A stretch of 64,000 bases of DNA from Sinotaia quadrata (taxonomy: Eukaryota; Mollusca; Gastropoda; Architaenioglossa; Viviparidae): contig CM054180.1 of assembly GCA_028829895.1 (NCBI GenBank), forward strand, positions 97,090,135 through 97,154,134, given 5' to 3'. Below are positions 1 to 12,487 of this stretch, piece by piece. The notes beneath the pieces are model-generated. The model saw nothing but the letters and a program-made list of their open reading frames with translations. It searched no databases and had not been told where the DNA came from. Position 1 is the first letter of the stretch. Each line of letters begins with the position of its first letter. The position numbers and the translations under genes are program-made.

Positions 1-71
1 CCGTTATCAAGAATAATTCTGACTCTCTTCCTGTCATTAAGTACAGTTTGACTATATGGTAGACGATTTAT

Positions 72-85
72 TCCCCCCCCCCCCC
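72..85. repeat. Poly-C tract
   Basis: Fourteen C in a row; flanks are unremarkable AT-rich DNA. Confidence 0.9.
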
Positions 86-339
86 AATTTTCATGCCGTT
101 TCTATTCATTTGTGATCTATTCATGTTAATTCCTTGTGTTATGCTTATGCTATTTTCTTGTTCTATTTATACTGTTTTCTCGTTCTTTTCATGACATTTC
201 TTTGTGCTTTATCTATTTTATTTACTGTTCTATTCGCGTTCTTCCCTGTGTTCTGTCCTTGTTATTTCTTTATGTACTATTTATGTTGTCTCCGTGTATT
301 CTGCTGAAGTTATTTTCTGGTACTCATTTGTACATGTGC

Positions 340-720
340 AGTGTTCGTGTTATTTCTTCCGTTTCCCCGTGTTCTGATCATGTTATTTTCACATTCTCTG
401 TTCATTTTGTGTTCATGCTATTTCAGTGTTCATGTCATTTCTGTGTTCATGTCATTTTGGTATTCATGCTATTTCTTTGTTCATATCATTTCTGTGTTCT
501 TGCTATTTCTGTGTTCATGCTATTTCTTTGTTCATGTCATTTCTGTGTTCTTGCTATTTCTGTATTCATATCATTTTGGTGTTCATGCTATTTCTATGTT
601 AATGTCATTTCTGTGTTCAAGCTATTTCATTGTTCATGTCAATTCTGTGTTCATGCTATTTTTGCTTACTTGTCATGCTATTTCTTGCTTTCTTCTTATC
701 ATGTCATGTCTGTTCATGCT
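340..720. repeat. Degenerate ~15/30-bp repeat of TGTTCATGCTATTTC type
   Basis: Alternating GTTCATG-CTATTTC and GTTCATG-TCATTTCTGT units. The open frames over it (136-804, 341-799) are repeat artefacts. Confidence 0.8.
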
Positions 721-969
721 GTTTTTGTGTTCTTGTCATGTCATTTCCTTGTATTCTCTTCATATTTATCATATTTTGGCATGCCAAGTGTTTTTGTAAA
801 CTAATGTAATTGCCGGTTTAGTAATGTCTGCATTCATTTCATCCCTGATAGCACGTGTAAGTCATCTCTATCTATCTATCTATATATATTGTGAATATTT
901 AAAATCTGATAGTTTAAAGTGTTCAGATGATTTTAAGATTAGCACTATATCAAGTCATTATCATCATCG

Positions 970-971
<2 letters not shown>

Positions 972-1011
<40 letters not shown>
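972..1011. repeat. (ATT)n microsatellite
   Basis: About 13 units, perfect. Confidence 0.95.
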
Positions 1012-1012
<1 letters not shown>

Positions 1013-1165
1013 ACTCATAGCTCGCATGACTGAGAGGTGAGCTGTCTCCCCTTTGGGCGAACTCTTCTGCTGCTGCTGCAGAATGTTAGCTCCCAAAGTG
1101 ACGTCATAACGGCAGTGGTGCTGGTGTACGAAAAGTGGCGGGACAGTGTAACTCCGCTCGCCTAC

Positions 1166-1258
1166 CTCCGGGTACAATGACTCCGCATGATCTCGGGCCC
1201 AGACAAGAAAGGCCTTCTTCTTGTCGTTGTCATAGTGCACAAAGTAGTTTTGTAATTT
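1166..1258 (-). CDS. Candidate internal exon of an unidentified protein
   Basis: A 93-bp block is bounded by an acceptor with a T-rich tract (TTTTTTCAG) and the donor GTAGGC. It is exactly 31 codons, phase 0 at both ends. It begins KLQNYFVHYDNDKKK and continues with a hydrophobic and aromatic stretch ending LYPE. It is GC-richer than its flanks and has the mixed charged/aromatic composition of real protein, unlike the simple-repeat reading frames around it. The frame stays open past the donor for about 70 codons into a CAG-rich stretch, so an unspliced reading is possible. Downstream exons would lie beyond the left edge. Family not recognised. Confidence 0.5.
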
Positions 1259-1449
1259 CTGAAAAAATAATAACAATAATAATAATAAGATATAGAATGT
1301 GTAGATATATATATTACCCATAAAGGTTGGAGAGTTAGCATAGTAGACTATACAATTCAATTCAAACACCCAATAGAGATTTGTGTATTAAACAAATTTA
1401 ATGGGTCGTGTATCATCTTATGTATTATTCGAATCAACACAGCAGCTGG

Positions 1450-1627
<178 letters not shown>

Positions 1628-1821
1628 CACACACACCTTCTCGGGGATGTCTCCAATCTGTCTGAAGCCCAACTCTGCTATTAAAAGTGATCTTTTAACG
1701 AATCATATCATAGCGACGATTTTTATAAGTATTTCATGTTATATATTGAAACAGGTATTCAATCATATACTGCAATAGCATGTAAAATAGTTGTAAATCT
1801 ATGTTAAGTCAATATACCCAC

Positions 1822-1863
1822 CTCTAGTTCTTGTCTTGCTCCTTCCGGTTCCGCGGAGGTCAT
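1822..1863 (-). CDS. Candidate first coding exon of an unidentified protein
   Basis: An ATG in a good context (ACC immediately 5') opens a 14-codon reading frame starting MTSAEPEGARQELE and ending at a consensus donor (GAG followed by GTGGGT), in phase 0. The next exon-like block on the same strand (1166-1258) also starts in phase 0, so the two join without a shift and give a continuous charged, helix-prone N-terminus. A less likely alternative is a longer internal exon starting after the CACAG near 2020; the frames there conflict. I do not recognise the family. Moderate to low confidence because it is so short. Confidence 0.42.
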
Positions 1864-2255
1864 GGTAGACAACTGCCCTTGGTTGTTCCCTCCCTTGGCA
1901 AGCTAGACCTTTCAAATTTGCCTCTTGGTTTCTTGTAGGGGGAGTTAACATTTGTGACATGAGTGGCTTCCCTTCATTTTCTCCTGTAACTTGGTGACCT
2001 TGGAATGCGATCGGCCTGTGAATGGATAAGCGAAACCCTCGTGACATTACAAATAATTAAAATAGAAGCACGCTGAACGGCTCGAATAATTTTGTGAAAA
2101 AACAAAAAATAAGCATTTTTCATGATAAAACATAACTCGACAATGTACTGAATTAAGTTATTATATTGTCCCAATGATGTGCATGGCTTACCTGCAATAC
2201 AAGAATAATTACTTAGATATATTTAAACGAAGTATGGGTAATATTGCTAAAACCT

Positions 2256-2292
2256 TAACTGCACTTTGTGTTGTTGTGAAGGTGGTATTGAG

Positions 2293-2342
<50 letters not shown>

Positions 2343-2495
2343 CTGACACCCCTTAGGTTTATTTACTGTCACATATCCGCCAAGTGAGAGTCGAGTGGTG
2401 TCTGTTGGAAGATCATTAATAAAATAAATTGAGATTCTCATCAGTTGCAATTGGTTATGAAAGATTAATTAATAATAATAATCATTTCTAAGTTG
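2256..2495 (+). mobile_element. Short copy of the same repeat family (right end)
   Basis: Contains CCGCCAAGTGAGAG-TCGAGTGGTGTCTG, ATTAATAAAATAAATTGAGATTCTCATCA and the TAATAATAAT end, matching the right ends at 11.6 and 63.5 kb. A (GT)n tract lies inside it at 2295-2338. Confidence 0.65.
2295..2338. repeat. (GT)n microsatellite
   Basis: About 22 perfect units, inside a short copy of the dispersed repeat family. Confidence 0.95.
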
Positions 2496-2704
2496 CGTGT
2501 CCATCACACAAAGGGAAAGTACAGAAGCCTAGAAGCCTTACTTGATTTCCATCCTGGGATCCAAATCTGTACTTTCATGTCCAAGAATCCGGTAACTATC
2601 TATAGTACTAACGTTCCAGAGACAAGTCAGACCCACTACCCATCTCACTAATGTATTGTCGGTAGTCGGAACAGAGAGGGCATGTGAACAGGTTGAAACC
2701 AGTT

Positions 2705-2880
2705 ATGGAGAGATGACAGTAGAACTGATGAAAGATGACAATATTACTGATGAAAGATGACAACAATATTGATGAAAGATGACAAAAGTACTGATGAAAG
2801 ATGATAACAGTACTGATGAAAGATGAAAATAGTATTGATGAAAGATGACAGTAGTACTGATGAAAGATGACAATATGTCT
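2705..2880. repeat. Short tandem array of ACTGATGAAAGATGACA type
   Basis: Seven or so units of 21-27 bp with variable spacer. Confidence 0.88.
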
Positions 2881-3238
2881 GACAAAGTCAAAACAACATA
2901 CCAGTATCTACAGATTCGCAGAAGTGACTAGTGGACACACATTACTTGGCTCATGATTTCACAAAATCTATCTGACTTATGAATGCAGGACTGGCTTTGA
3001 GCCAACATTACCTACTGTTACAACCTACGTGAGAGGACAGCTGTTTGAGACAGGACTGGAAGAACATCCAATCAAATGCAATTCAACCAATTAGAATAAT
3101 TCGGTCACGTGATAGTGAAAAAATATATATGGCTTGACTCGAATAAATTAAAGCAGCTGAAGAGTGCTAACTACTCTTTTGAATCAAATAAAACTTTTGT
3201 GATCTTTGAAATTAGCTGGCATTTTCCAGGACTCTTGA

Positions 3239-3870
3239 GTTTAAGTACTGACTACAAGATGTGCATAACTAATTTTATAATTTTACGTGTACATACGAGT
3301 ATAAGTATTGACTACAAGACTTATATACCTAGTTTTAAGTGTACATACGAGTTTAAGTATTGACTACAAGACTTGTATAACTAGTTTTAAGTGTACATAC
3401 GAGTTTAAGTATTGACTACAAGACTTATATACCTAGTTTTAAGTGTACATACGAGTTTAAGTATTGACTACAAGACTTGTATAACTAGTTTTAAGTGTAC
3501 ATACGAGTTTAAGTATTGACTACAAGACTTGTATAACTAGTTTTAAGTGTACATACGAGTTTAAGTATTGACTACAAGACTTGTATAACTAGTTTTAAGA
3601 GTACATACGAGTTAAATAATGACTACTGTAGTTGTATAACTATAGTTTTGTATGTATAAATGAGTTTAAGTATCGGCTAAATGATTTGTATAACTAATTT
3701 TACATACATATATGAAATTAAGTATTTGACTACATGATTTGTACAACTAGTTTTACGTGTATATATCAGTTTAAGTACGGACTACATGAGTTGTACAATT
3801 AGCTTTACTTGTGTGTATATACATATAAGTATTGACTACATTAGTTGTACAATTAGCTTTACTTGTATAT
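3239..3870. repeat. 52-bp tandem array with a degenerate right half
   Basis: Unit built on GTTTAAGTATTGACTACAAG and ACTTGTATAACTAGTTTTA, then AGTGTACATACGA. The left copies are close; from 3600 onwards they decay. Confidence 0.92.
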
Positions 3871-5135
3871 AGCAATGTACGATAGTATATGTTATTACTC
3901 TGAGTCGTGAATTCAAGTAAAACTAAATATATTAATTTTAACCTTTAGGTGTAAGGAATGTCATATATTTTATTGCATTAAAACTGTACCTTCCAATGTA
4001 TTCTTCATTCTTGTATTAAAGCTAAATATAGGAGAATGTTGGATACACAACACTTACATAATTTAATCATTTGACAGGACACAAGAGTTGCCACACGGAT
4101 CACACCTTCTTTTAGTTTACTCAGAGAATGACTAAGCCGTAGCAAATATTTCATTTCCGAGAGAAAACAAAACTACTGGACAGCGCGAAAGCGGCGGAAG
4201 CCGGAAGCGCCCCCCTACACTCAATCAAAATAAAAAAACTGCTGGACAATTTCATTATAATCAAGTTTAAATGTTTTTAACTGGTAAATGGAAACATGAG
4301 TTACAAATTTTAGAAAATTAACAACTCAGGTATTCTTTGCCCAAGAAGGATGAAATGAATTGAAATTAATTCTTTCTATAATATTAATCTCATCTTGTGA
4401 CACATGAGCTAGATTTAAACCGGTATTGCTAACGAGAAAGCCTTAGTTCAGTATTCATAATGTGCAAATTTAATTATGATTTTATTGTATAATTTCTAGT
4501 TTATATGACGCTCAGCTTAATAATCTGAATAGCTGTGCCAATGCCTTGGTCTCTTAGGCTATGTGATGTCTACTTTCTATAGTTGACTATATTAGGATAG
4601 GATTAGAATTATGAACAATGTAAATGACGACATTCTACCATGGGCTAATCATTTTCGGACCTCGTGCTAGTATGAACACACTGAAATAGCTAGATGCACA
4701 GAGTTTACTTTGCCTTCATAAACATGTGTGATTCTCCCCACCAACCTCAACGAACACGGAACTGTGCAGGGTGACGTGGGTATGCGCGATCACAGTGCGT
4801 ACCACGTCATCTGGAAACTATTACTTAAACAAATTATTGACGACAGTTATACAGAATATAGGCCAAAGGAGCATCAGCAACATTTTACTGACATGACAAC
4901 ATTGCCTATATATACATCTGTGTGATATTTGAAATACTACTATAATTGTTGATTAAACAAATATCTGTTATATATAATTGTTGATTAAACATAAATATCT
5001 GTTATATATAAGTTTGGATTAACTAGCGCTGTAAAAAGTCCTTTGTGGACATTGTTTTGGAAATTTCATTGAACTTCCTCATATATTTTATCTGTCCAAT
5101 GGAATCTGAAACTTGATTAAAGTATGCACCGATAA
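3871..5135. other. Region without recognised gene
   Basis: AT-rich, non-coding. It holds the GC-rich tail at 4180-4216 and a 32-bp duplication at 4945-5008 (TTGTTGATTAAACA...). Open frames are short and unrecognised. Confidence 0.6.
4180..4216 (+). repeat. GC-rich tail shared with 54294-54331
   Basis: ACAGCGCGAAAGC is followed by GGCGGAAGCCG and GAAGCGCCCCCC, matching the sequence after the decayed coding stretch at 54.3 kb. There is no coding remnant on its left, so it would be a 5'-truncated copy. Confidence 0.5.
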
Positions 5136-5570
5136 GTAATTATATTTGTAAATAATCTAGACGCTTGATCTCTTTAATAACATCCACTAATTAATTATAT
5201 TTGTAAATAATCTAGACGCTTGATCTCTTTAATAACATCCACTAATTAATTATATTTGTAAATAATCTAGACGCTTGATCTCTTTAATAACATCCACTAA
5301 TTAATTATATTTGTAAATAATCTAGACGCTTGATCTCTTTAATAACATCCACTAATTAATTATATTTGTAAATAATCTAGACGCTTGATCTCTTTAATAA
5401 CATCCACTAATTAATTATATTTGTAAATAATCTAGACGCTTGATCTCTTTAATAACATCCACTAATTAATTATATTTGTAAATAATCTAGACGCTTGATC
5501 TCTTAATAACACCCACTAAGTAATTTGTAAATAATCTAGACGCTTGATCTCTTAATAACACCCACTAACA
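5136..5570. repeat. 55-bp tandem array, about 8 copies
   Basis: Unit AATTATATTTGTAAATAATC then TAGACGCTTGATCTC and TTTAATAACATCCACTA. Inner copies look identical; the last two are shortened. Confidence 0.95.
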
Positions 5571-6070
5571 CCTGTAAGAAGACAATAATATCAATTCGTG
5601 GGTAGGTGGCGAAAGAGGGGAACAAGAGAATAGATACCAATCTGGGGTACGCATCTAAACATCAAAACATACCTGGAAAACGTCCCAAAAATACTGCTAC
5701 GGAGCAAACTCTGGCAGTCCTTGCGAAATGGTCGCTTGGAAAATTCGAGATGTATGTGAATGAGTCAGGAAAAAGTCATTCTGCGTGCCTTAAGTTTCAT
5801 TGGTCTGATCTCGAAACCGGATGTCATCAGCTCCTGGGGTTATTTCCCTTTATTGCCCACGACCTCCTCTTGTCACGCGTTTTGGGATGCAAAAGTCTCA
5901 AGCAATTTTTTCCTAGCAGTGTGTCACGAGTGTAAGGATGCAAGTCTCAGGTGATTCACTCATACCTGTGTGTCATGATGATTACTACATGGAGCACATC
6001 TCCAAGTTCCACTGTCAAGACAACACCTTCTTCCACTTTTGATATACTGCATACAGCAACTGCGCCTAAA
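5571..6070. other. Region with one unrecognised open frame
   Basis: The plus frame 5606-5935 (109 codons, MAKEGNKRIDTNLGY...) has a mixed composition and is not repeat-derived, but I see no family, splice or promoter signal. Possibly transposon debris. Confidence 0.3.
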
Positions 6071-6074
6071 GAGA

Positions 6075-6345
6075 CAATATGAACATGCCCCCGAGAGGTA
6101 ATGTGGACATGTCTACCAGAGATGGTGATGAACATCACCACCAGATGCAATAAGAACATGCCCACCAAAGGCAATGTGAACACATGTCACCGGAGACAAT
6201 GTGAACTTGACCACCAGAAGCAATATGAATATGCCCACCAGAGGCAATATGAACACATGCCCACTTGAGTCAATGTGAATATGCCCACCAGAGGCAATAT
6301 GAACGTGACCACCAGAGGCAATGTGAACATGACCACCTAACGTGT
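6075..6345. repeat. ~24-bp degenerate array of CCACCAGAGGCAATRTGAACATG type
   Basis: About 11 units with frequent substitutions. Open frames on both strands here come from the repeat. Confidence 0.88.
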
Positions 6346-7373
6346 CAGGACCTGGCACATTCCGGTAACAAAGGGAAATTATCCATAGCCCCCTCCCCTC
6401 ATCCCCGATCATTGTCGCCAACCATTACGCTAGGAGCACTTGAATCACTATCAGTCGAAGTCATACAATCTTCACAACGATTAGGCACATATAATTTTCG
6501 TGTATAATATTTATGTTATTGCATTTATTGTAACGCATTAAGAGAATAAGTTAATAATTAAACATGAAGCAGTTCAGATTAAGAGGAATAATTAATAATT
6601 AAAAGTAACACATACACCCCTAAACCCTGATGTTTGTATCTATACATTAGCTCGAGAAAACAAGGCGTCATCAAAAAGCCCAAAAAAACTAAGGAAACAA
6701 GATTTTACAATTATGACACATTAGTCTTACTCATGGGATTTCGTGACACGAACATATTCCTGGCGAAACAAAAAAAAAGTGGTATCCGGGTAATTAAACA
6801 ATTTTATTTTGTCGTGAAAAATTTGATAAGAACAACATATAGTTGTAGTTGTTTGTATGAATTTTGTATAAACTAATCAACGTAAGGTATAGAAACTCCC
6901 ACAGTCGTTATGAAAAAAACACGTGGGGCTATTAAAAGAAATTATTTTGGACTATTCCTCGTAACCGTGCTTTTAACCCATTTCAGTCTTGTATCCGAGC
7001 ATCAAACCCAAACCTTACATCCCGAGTACAAGTAAGGCAAATGTACAGTCGAAAAACGTGGAAATAAACAAACCCACAAACAGCATAGCATTGCTTGGAT
7101 GATCAAGATAATGAGGACCATCATCCTAAGAATGTGAATGAAGAACAATGCAAACGATGATGAATATAATGATGATGATATGAAACGTTTAAGTTCACGA
7201 ATATTGCTTCCTACGTATAAGCCCATGCCGTAAAAGACAACAGAGCTCTCACAGAGTATGGCAAGCATCTAGTCACGGCTAGACATTCTGTGACACCAGA
7301 AATTTGTCATTACGTCATCAAGTATTACAATCAGGTATAATTTACTGTAAATGGTTACTTATTGAAAATGAAA
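6346..7373. other. Region without recognised gene
   Basis: AT-rich; short open frames only. Nothing recognised. Confidence 0.5.
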
Positions 7374-7374
7374 T

Positions 7375-7635
7375 CAACGTGTATTTCTCAACACATCCGT
7401 AAGTGTTAAGATCGATGTATTTCTCAACACATCCTTAAGTGTTAAGATCGATGTATTTCTCAACACATCCTTAAGTGTTAAGATCGATGTATTTCTCAAC
7501 ACATCCTTAAGTGTTAAGGTCGATGTATTTTTCAACACATCCTTAAGTGTTAAGATCGATGTATTTCTCAATACATCCTTAAGTGTTAAGATCGATGTAT
7601 TTCTTAATACATCTTCTACTGTGAAAAACAATGTA
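7375..7635. repeat. 36-bp tandem array, about 7 copies
   Basis: Unit ATGTATTTCTCAACACATCC then TTAAGTGTTAAGATCG. The period is a multiple of three, so the minus strand stays open as a 12-residue repeat (VLRNTSILTLKD). Confidence 0.93.
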
Positions 7636-7717
7636 CTTCTCAATCAGCCTAAAAATGTTCAAACCAATGCCCATACCTCAAATGGCAGGTAAAAGAAATT
7701 CTTTCCTTCTTTCCGAA

Positions 7718-7731
7718 TTTCTTTCTTTTTT

Positions 7732-7775
<44 letters not shown>

Positions 7776-7812
7776 TCCGAATTTCTTTCTTTCCGAATTT
7801 CTTTCTTTCTAG
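7718..7812. repeat. (TTTC)n microsatellite
   Basis: Interrupted by CCGAATTTC units at its right end. Confidence 0.95.
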
Positions 7813-8193
7813 ATCAGACAGAAAAGAGGCACAGTGTCATAAAACCATGATCGTAAAGATATTTTTAGATCACATTTAATACCTCTCCATCACCCCACTC
7901 TCTCTAATGCTTTGCAAATTCACCTAATTGAGAAAGCACTACAACATTTATTTTTCATTCGTTATAGTAAAGTTTATTGACTGCCCTCTTTTTTTTTCAA
8001 ACTCAAGGCCATGCGCACAAATGTTCCACACATGCCATCGATTTATTTATTAGAGGTTTAACTCAACAGCTGGATTACGCGAATAATCGTAACAGATGTG
8101 GTGGTTACAGAAATCTTCACGAGGGTTAAAATGGGAAAGATTGTTTACAAGCGTGCAATAATATTTCCACGTCTCCACTTGTTCAGACTCCAC

Positions 8194-8244
8194 CGTTTCT
8201 TGTGTGTGTGTGTGCATTAGTACAGTTCTAATTATTGTAGACTT

Positions 8245-8295
<51 letters not shown>

Positions 8296-8316
8296 AGTGC
8301 GTGCGTGCGTGCGTGT
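8194..8316. repeat. (GT)n with GTGC variants
   Basis: Perfect GT core at 8248-8292 followed by a GTGC-rich part. Confidence 0.93.
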
Positions 8317-8477
8317 GCATATAATGAATCTGGGATGGACGAAATTAGTCACGACTAATTTTTATCTTCAGACTCTGAAAGTATGACAGTATCACTGACG
8401 ATTTGTTTTGAGTTACTACAAACCCTACCGAGACCAATAAATTTAGATCTGCTCTGCTGAATGCACACAGGCATACG

Positions 8478-8795
8478 ACAGGATTACATTTACTGACGTT
8501 CATGGAAAGTTACATTTACGACGTTCGCGGAAAGTTACATTTACTGCCACGTCCGAAATGATACATTTACTGACTTTCGCGGAAAGTTACATTTACTGAC
8601 GTTTGCGGAATGATATATTTACTGCCATTTGCGGAAAGTTACGTTTACTAACGTTCGCGGAAAGTTACATTTACTGACGTTCGCGGAAATTTACATTTAC
8701 TGATTTTTGTAGAATGATACATTTACTGCCATTTGCGGAAAGTTACGTTTACTAACGTTCGCGGAAAGTTACATTTACTGACGTTCGCGGAAAGT
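8478..8795. repeat. 26-bp tandem array, about 12 copies
   Basis: Unit ACGTTCGCGGAAAGTTACAT then TTACTG, with GATAC and CCATTTG variants recurring as a pair, a sign of block duplication. Confidence 0.92.
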
Positions 8796-8934
8796 AACGC
8801 ATGATAGTAGAATGCATTTCATCAAATATTTCTGCGTTTTACTGACGTAATGCGAGACTTTTACTAACGAAATTTGTTGGAATCTACATAAATATTATTC
8901 GAATTCTGAAACAACAGGGTTGAGAGGTGTTGAG

Positions 8935-8937
<3 letters not shown>

Positions 8938-8975
<38 letters not shown>
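8938..8975. repeat. (GA)n microsatellite
   Basis: AAAG then about 15 GA units. Confidence 0.93.
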
Positions 8976-8978
<3 letters not shown>

Positions 8979-9385
8979 TTGGTGGGGGAGTTGAGTGTAT
9001 GTGAGGAATTCGACAAATAAAATTCTATATGTTACTTACTAACAATGATTTGCAATACTGACACAGTTTGGATACAACAACATCAGCCGTGCGCGCGTGT
9101 TTACTCATGTTTCCTATAATTATTATGAGCAAACGCAAGGAAATAACTGAGGAATAAATGAAAAGTTATTTACATAGATTTAGTGACAGAAAAGTCACCG
9201 CTTGCCTTTTAGTAACAAATGATGTTTCGTCCTAAAGGCAATGTTCAATCATAATTAGGAGACCCACTCTGCTGTGGGCCCTGGAGAACATTCAGTATTT
9301 CTTCATGATACTTTGGAATGACATCTCTGGTGTACTTTTGAATTCCATGGTCATAGAACGCAACAGATTTATTTCAAACGGTAGG

Positions 9386-9480
9386 GCAGAATATTATGAC
9401 GTAAAACATAAGAAGGCAGAATATTATGACGTAAGACATAAGAAGGCAGAATATTATGATGTAAGACATAAGAAGGCAGT
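9386..9480. repeat. 30-bp in-frame triplicate
   Basis: Three copies of GGCAGAATATTATGACGTAA then GACATAAGAA; the plus strand stays open (AEYYDVRHKK). Confidence 0.92.
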
Positions 9481-9509
9481 ATTTATCAAACAAGAAACAC
9501 AAAAGTGAT

Positions 9510-10013
9510 AAGTCCCTGTACATATTAACAATTACCGTGCTTTAAAAATTAAATAATGTATAAAACTGAATTATAAATGTGAAATTAAAAATAAGGACTG
9601 AAATGAAATAAAGAGGGAAACTGAAGAAATTGCGAAAGGGCAAAATGAAATAGATTGAAACAAAAGTAAAGTGTATACTGAAATGAAACTTGAATTTTAA
9701 ATGAAAGGTTAAATAGAAATAAAGGTGACACTGACATAAAGAATAAAATTAAATTAAAAAATCTGAAACTGGCCTAAAAGGTGAAATAAAATATTACTTC
9801 TGGACTTTTTCTGACGTTTGACATAGGTTTATAATGTCCAGCATTTTGAATAAATGGCGATTTGTTTTTTGTAGGTTGTGAAAAGAAAGACCACAATCTA
9901 TGCTTGTTCTTGCTTTCTGGAAAAAAAGGAATAAATACAACAACCATTCATTCTGCCATATGAAAGCTTTCCATGTATTACATCCTTGTTCAGGAGACTG
10001 GAAAAAATCCATT
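9510..10013. other. A-rich region without recognised gene
   Basis: Purine-rich GAAATxAAA degenerate DNA to 9790, then an unrecognised minus open frame (9794-10012) next to the left edge of the dispersed repeat. Confidence 0.5.
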
Positions 10014-10597
10014 TGTGGCAGAGTAAATTTGACTATCCCTATTATAAAATTTAAATGCTTAATGAATTGTTAAATTAGCAGAGTAACCCAACCTTGGGTT
10101 TTCCTTATGACGGTATTTTTGAAAGTGTCAGAGCTGGAAATAAACAACCCAAGCTGAGAATATACTAGAAATTGTTATGTAATGCAAACCATCCCAACTG
10201 GGTGAGTAGATTTTATTATCCAATGGTTATGATTTATGTGAATGAGACTAGCCAAAGGGCTTAGATATAAAAATATAACTGTTGTAGAGAAATCTACTGT
10301 CTAATCACTTTGAATTATGAATGGCAATAAGAAGTCTGGTCTTGAAAGGTGGCTGTTAGCTTGATGGTGTTAACTGACTGGCTGAGAAAGAATGGACTTA
10401 GAAATATTTCATGCATTTTTGCTATTGATGTTATACTTGCATTTTATGAAGAGATGTATTATGTAAATAGACCATTATTTCTACAAATGTTTGAACTAAA
10501 CTGCTCACATAGTTTGCTAAACGATTGACATTGTTTTGATATGCTGTATTTATTATGATGTGTGTGTGTGTGTGTGTGTGTGTGTGTCTGTGTGTGT

Positions 10598-10664
<67 letters not shown>

Positions 10665-11700
10665 GGGCTAATAAATACTGTTGCAGAACACTGTAAGTTG
10701 AGACTGGAATGTAAGAAGGAATGGAGTTATAAAGTGATAAACCGGAAGCTTAGCATTTGTTCTCTGAATGTATTTTGCAGAGACAAGTAGCCTTTCCATT
10801 TTCATTTCAATGTTTGATTTGAACCTCCTGGATTACTGGTTGTGAACCATTACGACTGACTGTGGTAAAGGCAGGAAGCAGTGTGTAAGTGTACAAATAC
10901 ACTACACACCATTGATGTATGGCAGAAAGATATGTTGACTACCTGAGCAATTTCTGGTGTAGACAAGTTGGTGGAAATTGCTACATTTATTGTTCTGCTT
11001 GAAGAAGTTGACTGGGCAACAAGAACCTCCAGGTTAACAGGGGGAGTAAGTAGCAGAACAGTGTTTTTTCAAGTGGGAGAGAAGCAAGTGGAGCTGACGT
11101 AATAACTGCTGACAATACCTTGTCTTTGTTGCAAAAGCATGAAGAAGGATTACTGAGACAGCAGTTAAACAAGATTATGTAAAATCTATTATGCTTCTGT
11201 CATAACTCTATTTCTGTTCTCTGATAAGAACTATCGTGTGATTTGTATTGACTCCCTGTTGAAGTGTACTTTTAAGATAAAGACTGTGTAAACGTAAAGT
11301 TATTCAAATGTGGTTTCATGGAAAAATTGATGTCAATTAAATCTATTTCATTGTATTTGCCATTATATATATCTGATTGTTGATTTAATAAATTTATTGT
11401 TAAATTTATTTACCTTCTTACACATATAGGTAACCTTATGCTGGAGAAGATAATGGGTGGATGGGAGCTTGCTAAATATAGACTAAAGATGGATTTGTCT
11501 TCTCCTTTAGTACGACGTTTTCCACCAATGGAATTTTGTGTGAAGGTAAATATTTATCTTTAAATGTTGTGTCTGCTAAGTGAAAGAGACAAGTGGTGGA
11601 TCATTAATAAAATAAATTAAGATTCTCGTCACTTGTAATTAGTTTTGGATTATTAATTAATTTATTATTATTAATAATAATAATTATTATTATTATAAAC
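10014..11700 (+). mobile_element. Dispersed non-coding repeat family, long copy 1
   Basis: Diverged but collinear with 62079-63625. Shared blocks include GGCAGAGTAAATTTG/ACGGAGTAAATTTG at the left edge, TCTAATCACTTTGAATT, TTAACTGACTG-x-GAAAGAATGGA, AATAAATTTATTGTTAAA, GGGTGGNTGGGNGCT and, at the right end, ATTAATAAAATAAATTAAGATTCTC followed by TAA-rich sequence. No long open frame is shared, so it looks non-autonomous or like the tail of a larger element. It contains a (GT)n tract at 10558-10662 where the other copy has only a few GT units. Confidence 0.7.
10558..10662. repeat. (GT)n microsatellite
   Basis: About 52 units with two CT interruptions; lies inside the long repeat copy 1. Confidence 0.95.
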
Positions 11701-12149
11701 TAAGTGACATTGGCATCACACCATCCATCATTCTGAGAAAACATTTCAAGCGCGTTCTGTCAAAGCGAGAGTGAAAGATGTTTATTCGTTTGAATCGCCA
11801 GCTCAAACTCTTAATCTTATCAAAGCTCCACTTGTTTTATATGAAATATAGAAAATCATTCAAAGTATTTAAAAAACGTATCCATGGTGACAGGGCAATA
11901 TACAACTAATAATTGCTATTACTACCACTTAGAAAACTATATGTATGAAACAAATTGCTGTATTTTCAATACAAAAAATAAAAACTAAATAAAAATGAAT
12001 TAGTAATAATGACATTGTTTTGAACACTGACTTTTAATGGGATGATCAGTAAAAGAGAGAACACTGCCGCAGCTAGCTGGATACGACAGAAATGTTACAA
12101 TAGCGGGTCAGCTCACTGGCCACTGAGGGAATTGTTGTTTATTCAAGGC

Positions 12150-12405
12150 ATGTGACGAGTAGATCTATTCAGGTGACTAATAACGAAATGTCATGTGACC
12201 AGTAGATCTAGTCAGGTGACTAATGCCGAAATGTCATGTGCCCAGTAGATCTAGTCAGTTGACTAATGTCGAAATGTCATGTGATCATAGATCTAGTCAG
12301 GTGACTAATGCCGAAATGTCATGTGCCCAGTAGATCTAGTCAGGTGACTAATGCCGAAATGTCATGTGACCAGTAGATCTAGTCAGGTGACCAATGCCGA
12401 AATGT
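12150..12405. repeat. 43-bp tandem array, about 6 copies
   Basis: Unit GTGACTAATGCCGAAATGTC then ATGTGACCAGTAGATCTAGTCAG; AGATCT is present in every copy. Confidence 0.93.
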
Positions 12406-12487
12406 CAGTCTCTAGGAAAGGCTTCATGAGCAATAATTTAATAAAACTTTAGTCCAGAAGAAAGGAAGAGTATATATATTCCCTTAC

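Noticed and set aside
136..804. 222-codon open frame at the left end
   Set aside because: It is a hydrophobic Cys/Phe/Val artefact of a degenerate GTTCATG-TCATTTC repeat; two frames are open at once.
5136..5570. 55-bp array as a CRISPR
   Set aside because: There are no unique spacers between repeats; the whole unit repeats, and this is animal DNA.
6395..6476. Minus-strand sequence resembling the second peptide exon (C-x2-C followed by TST and a SVMV end)
   Set aside because: Similarity is limited to a few residues; the middle cysteine and glycine motif are missing and no acceptor or first exon is nearby.
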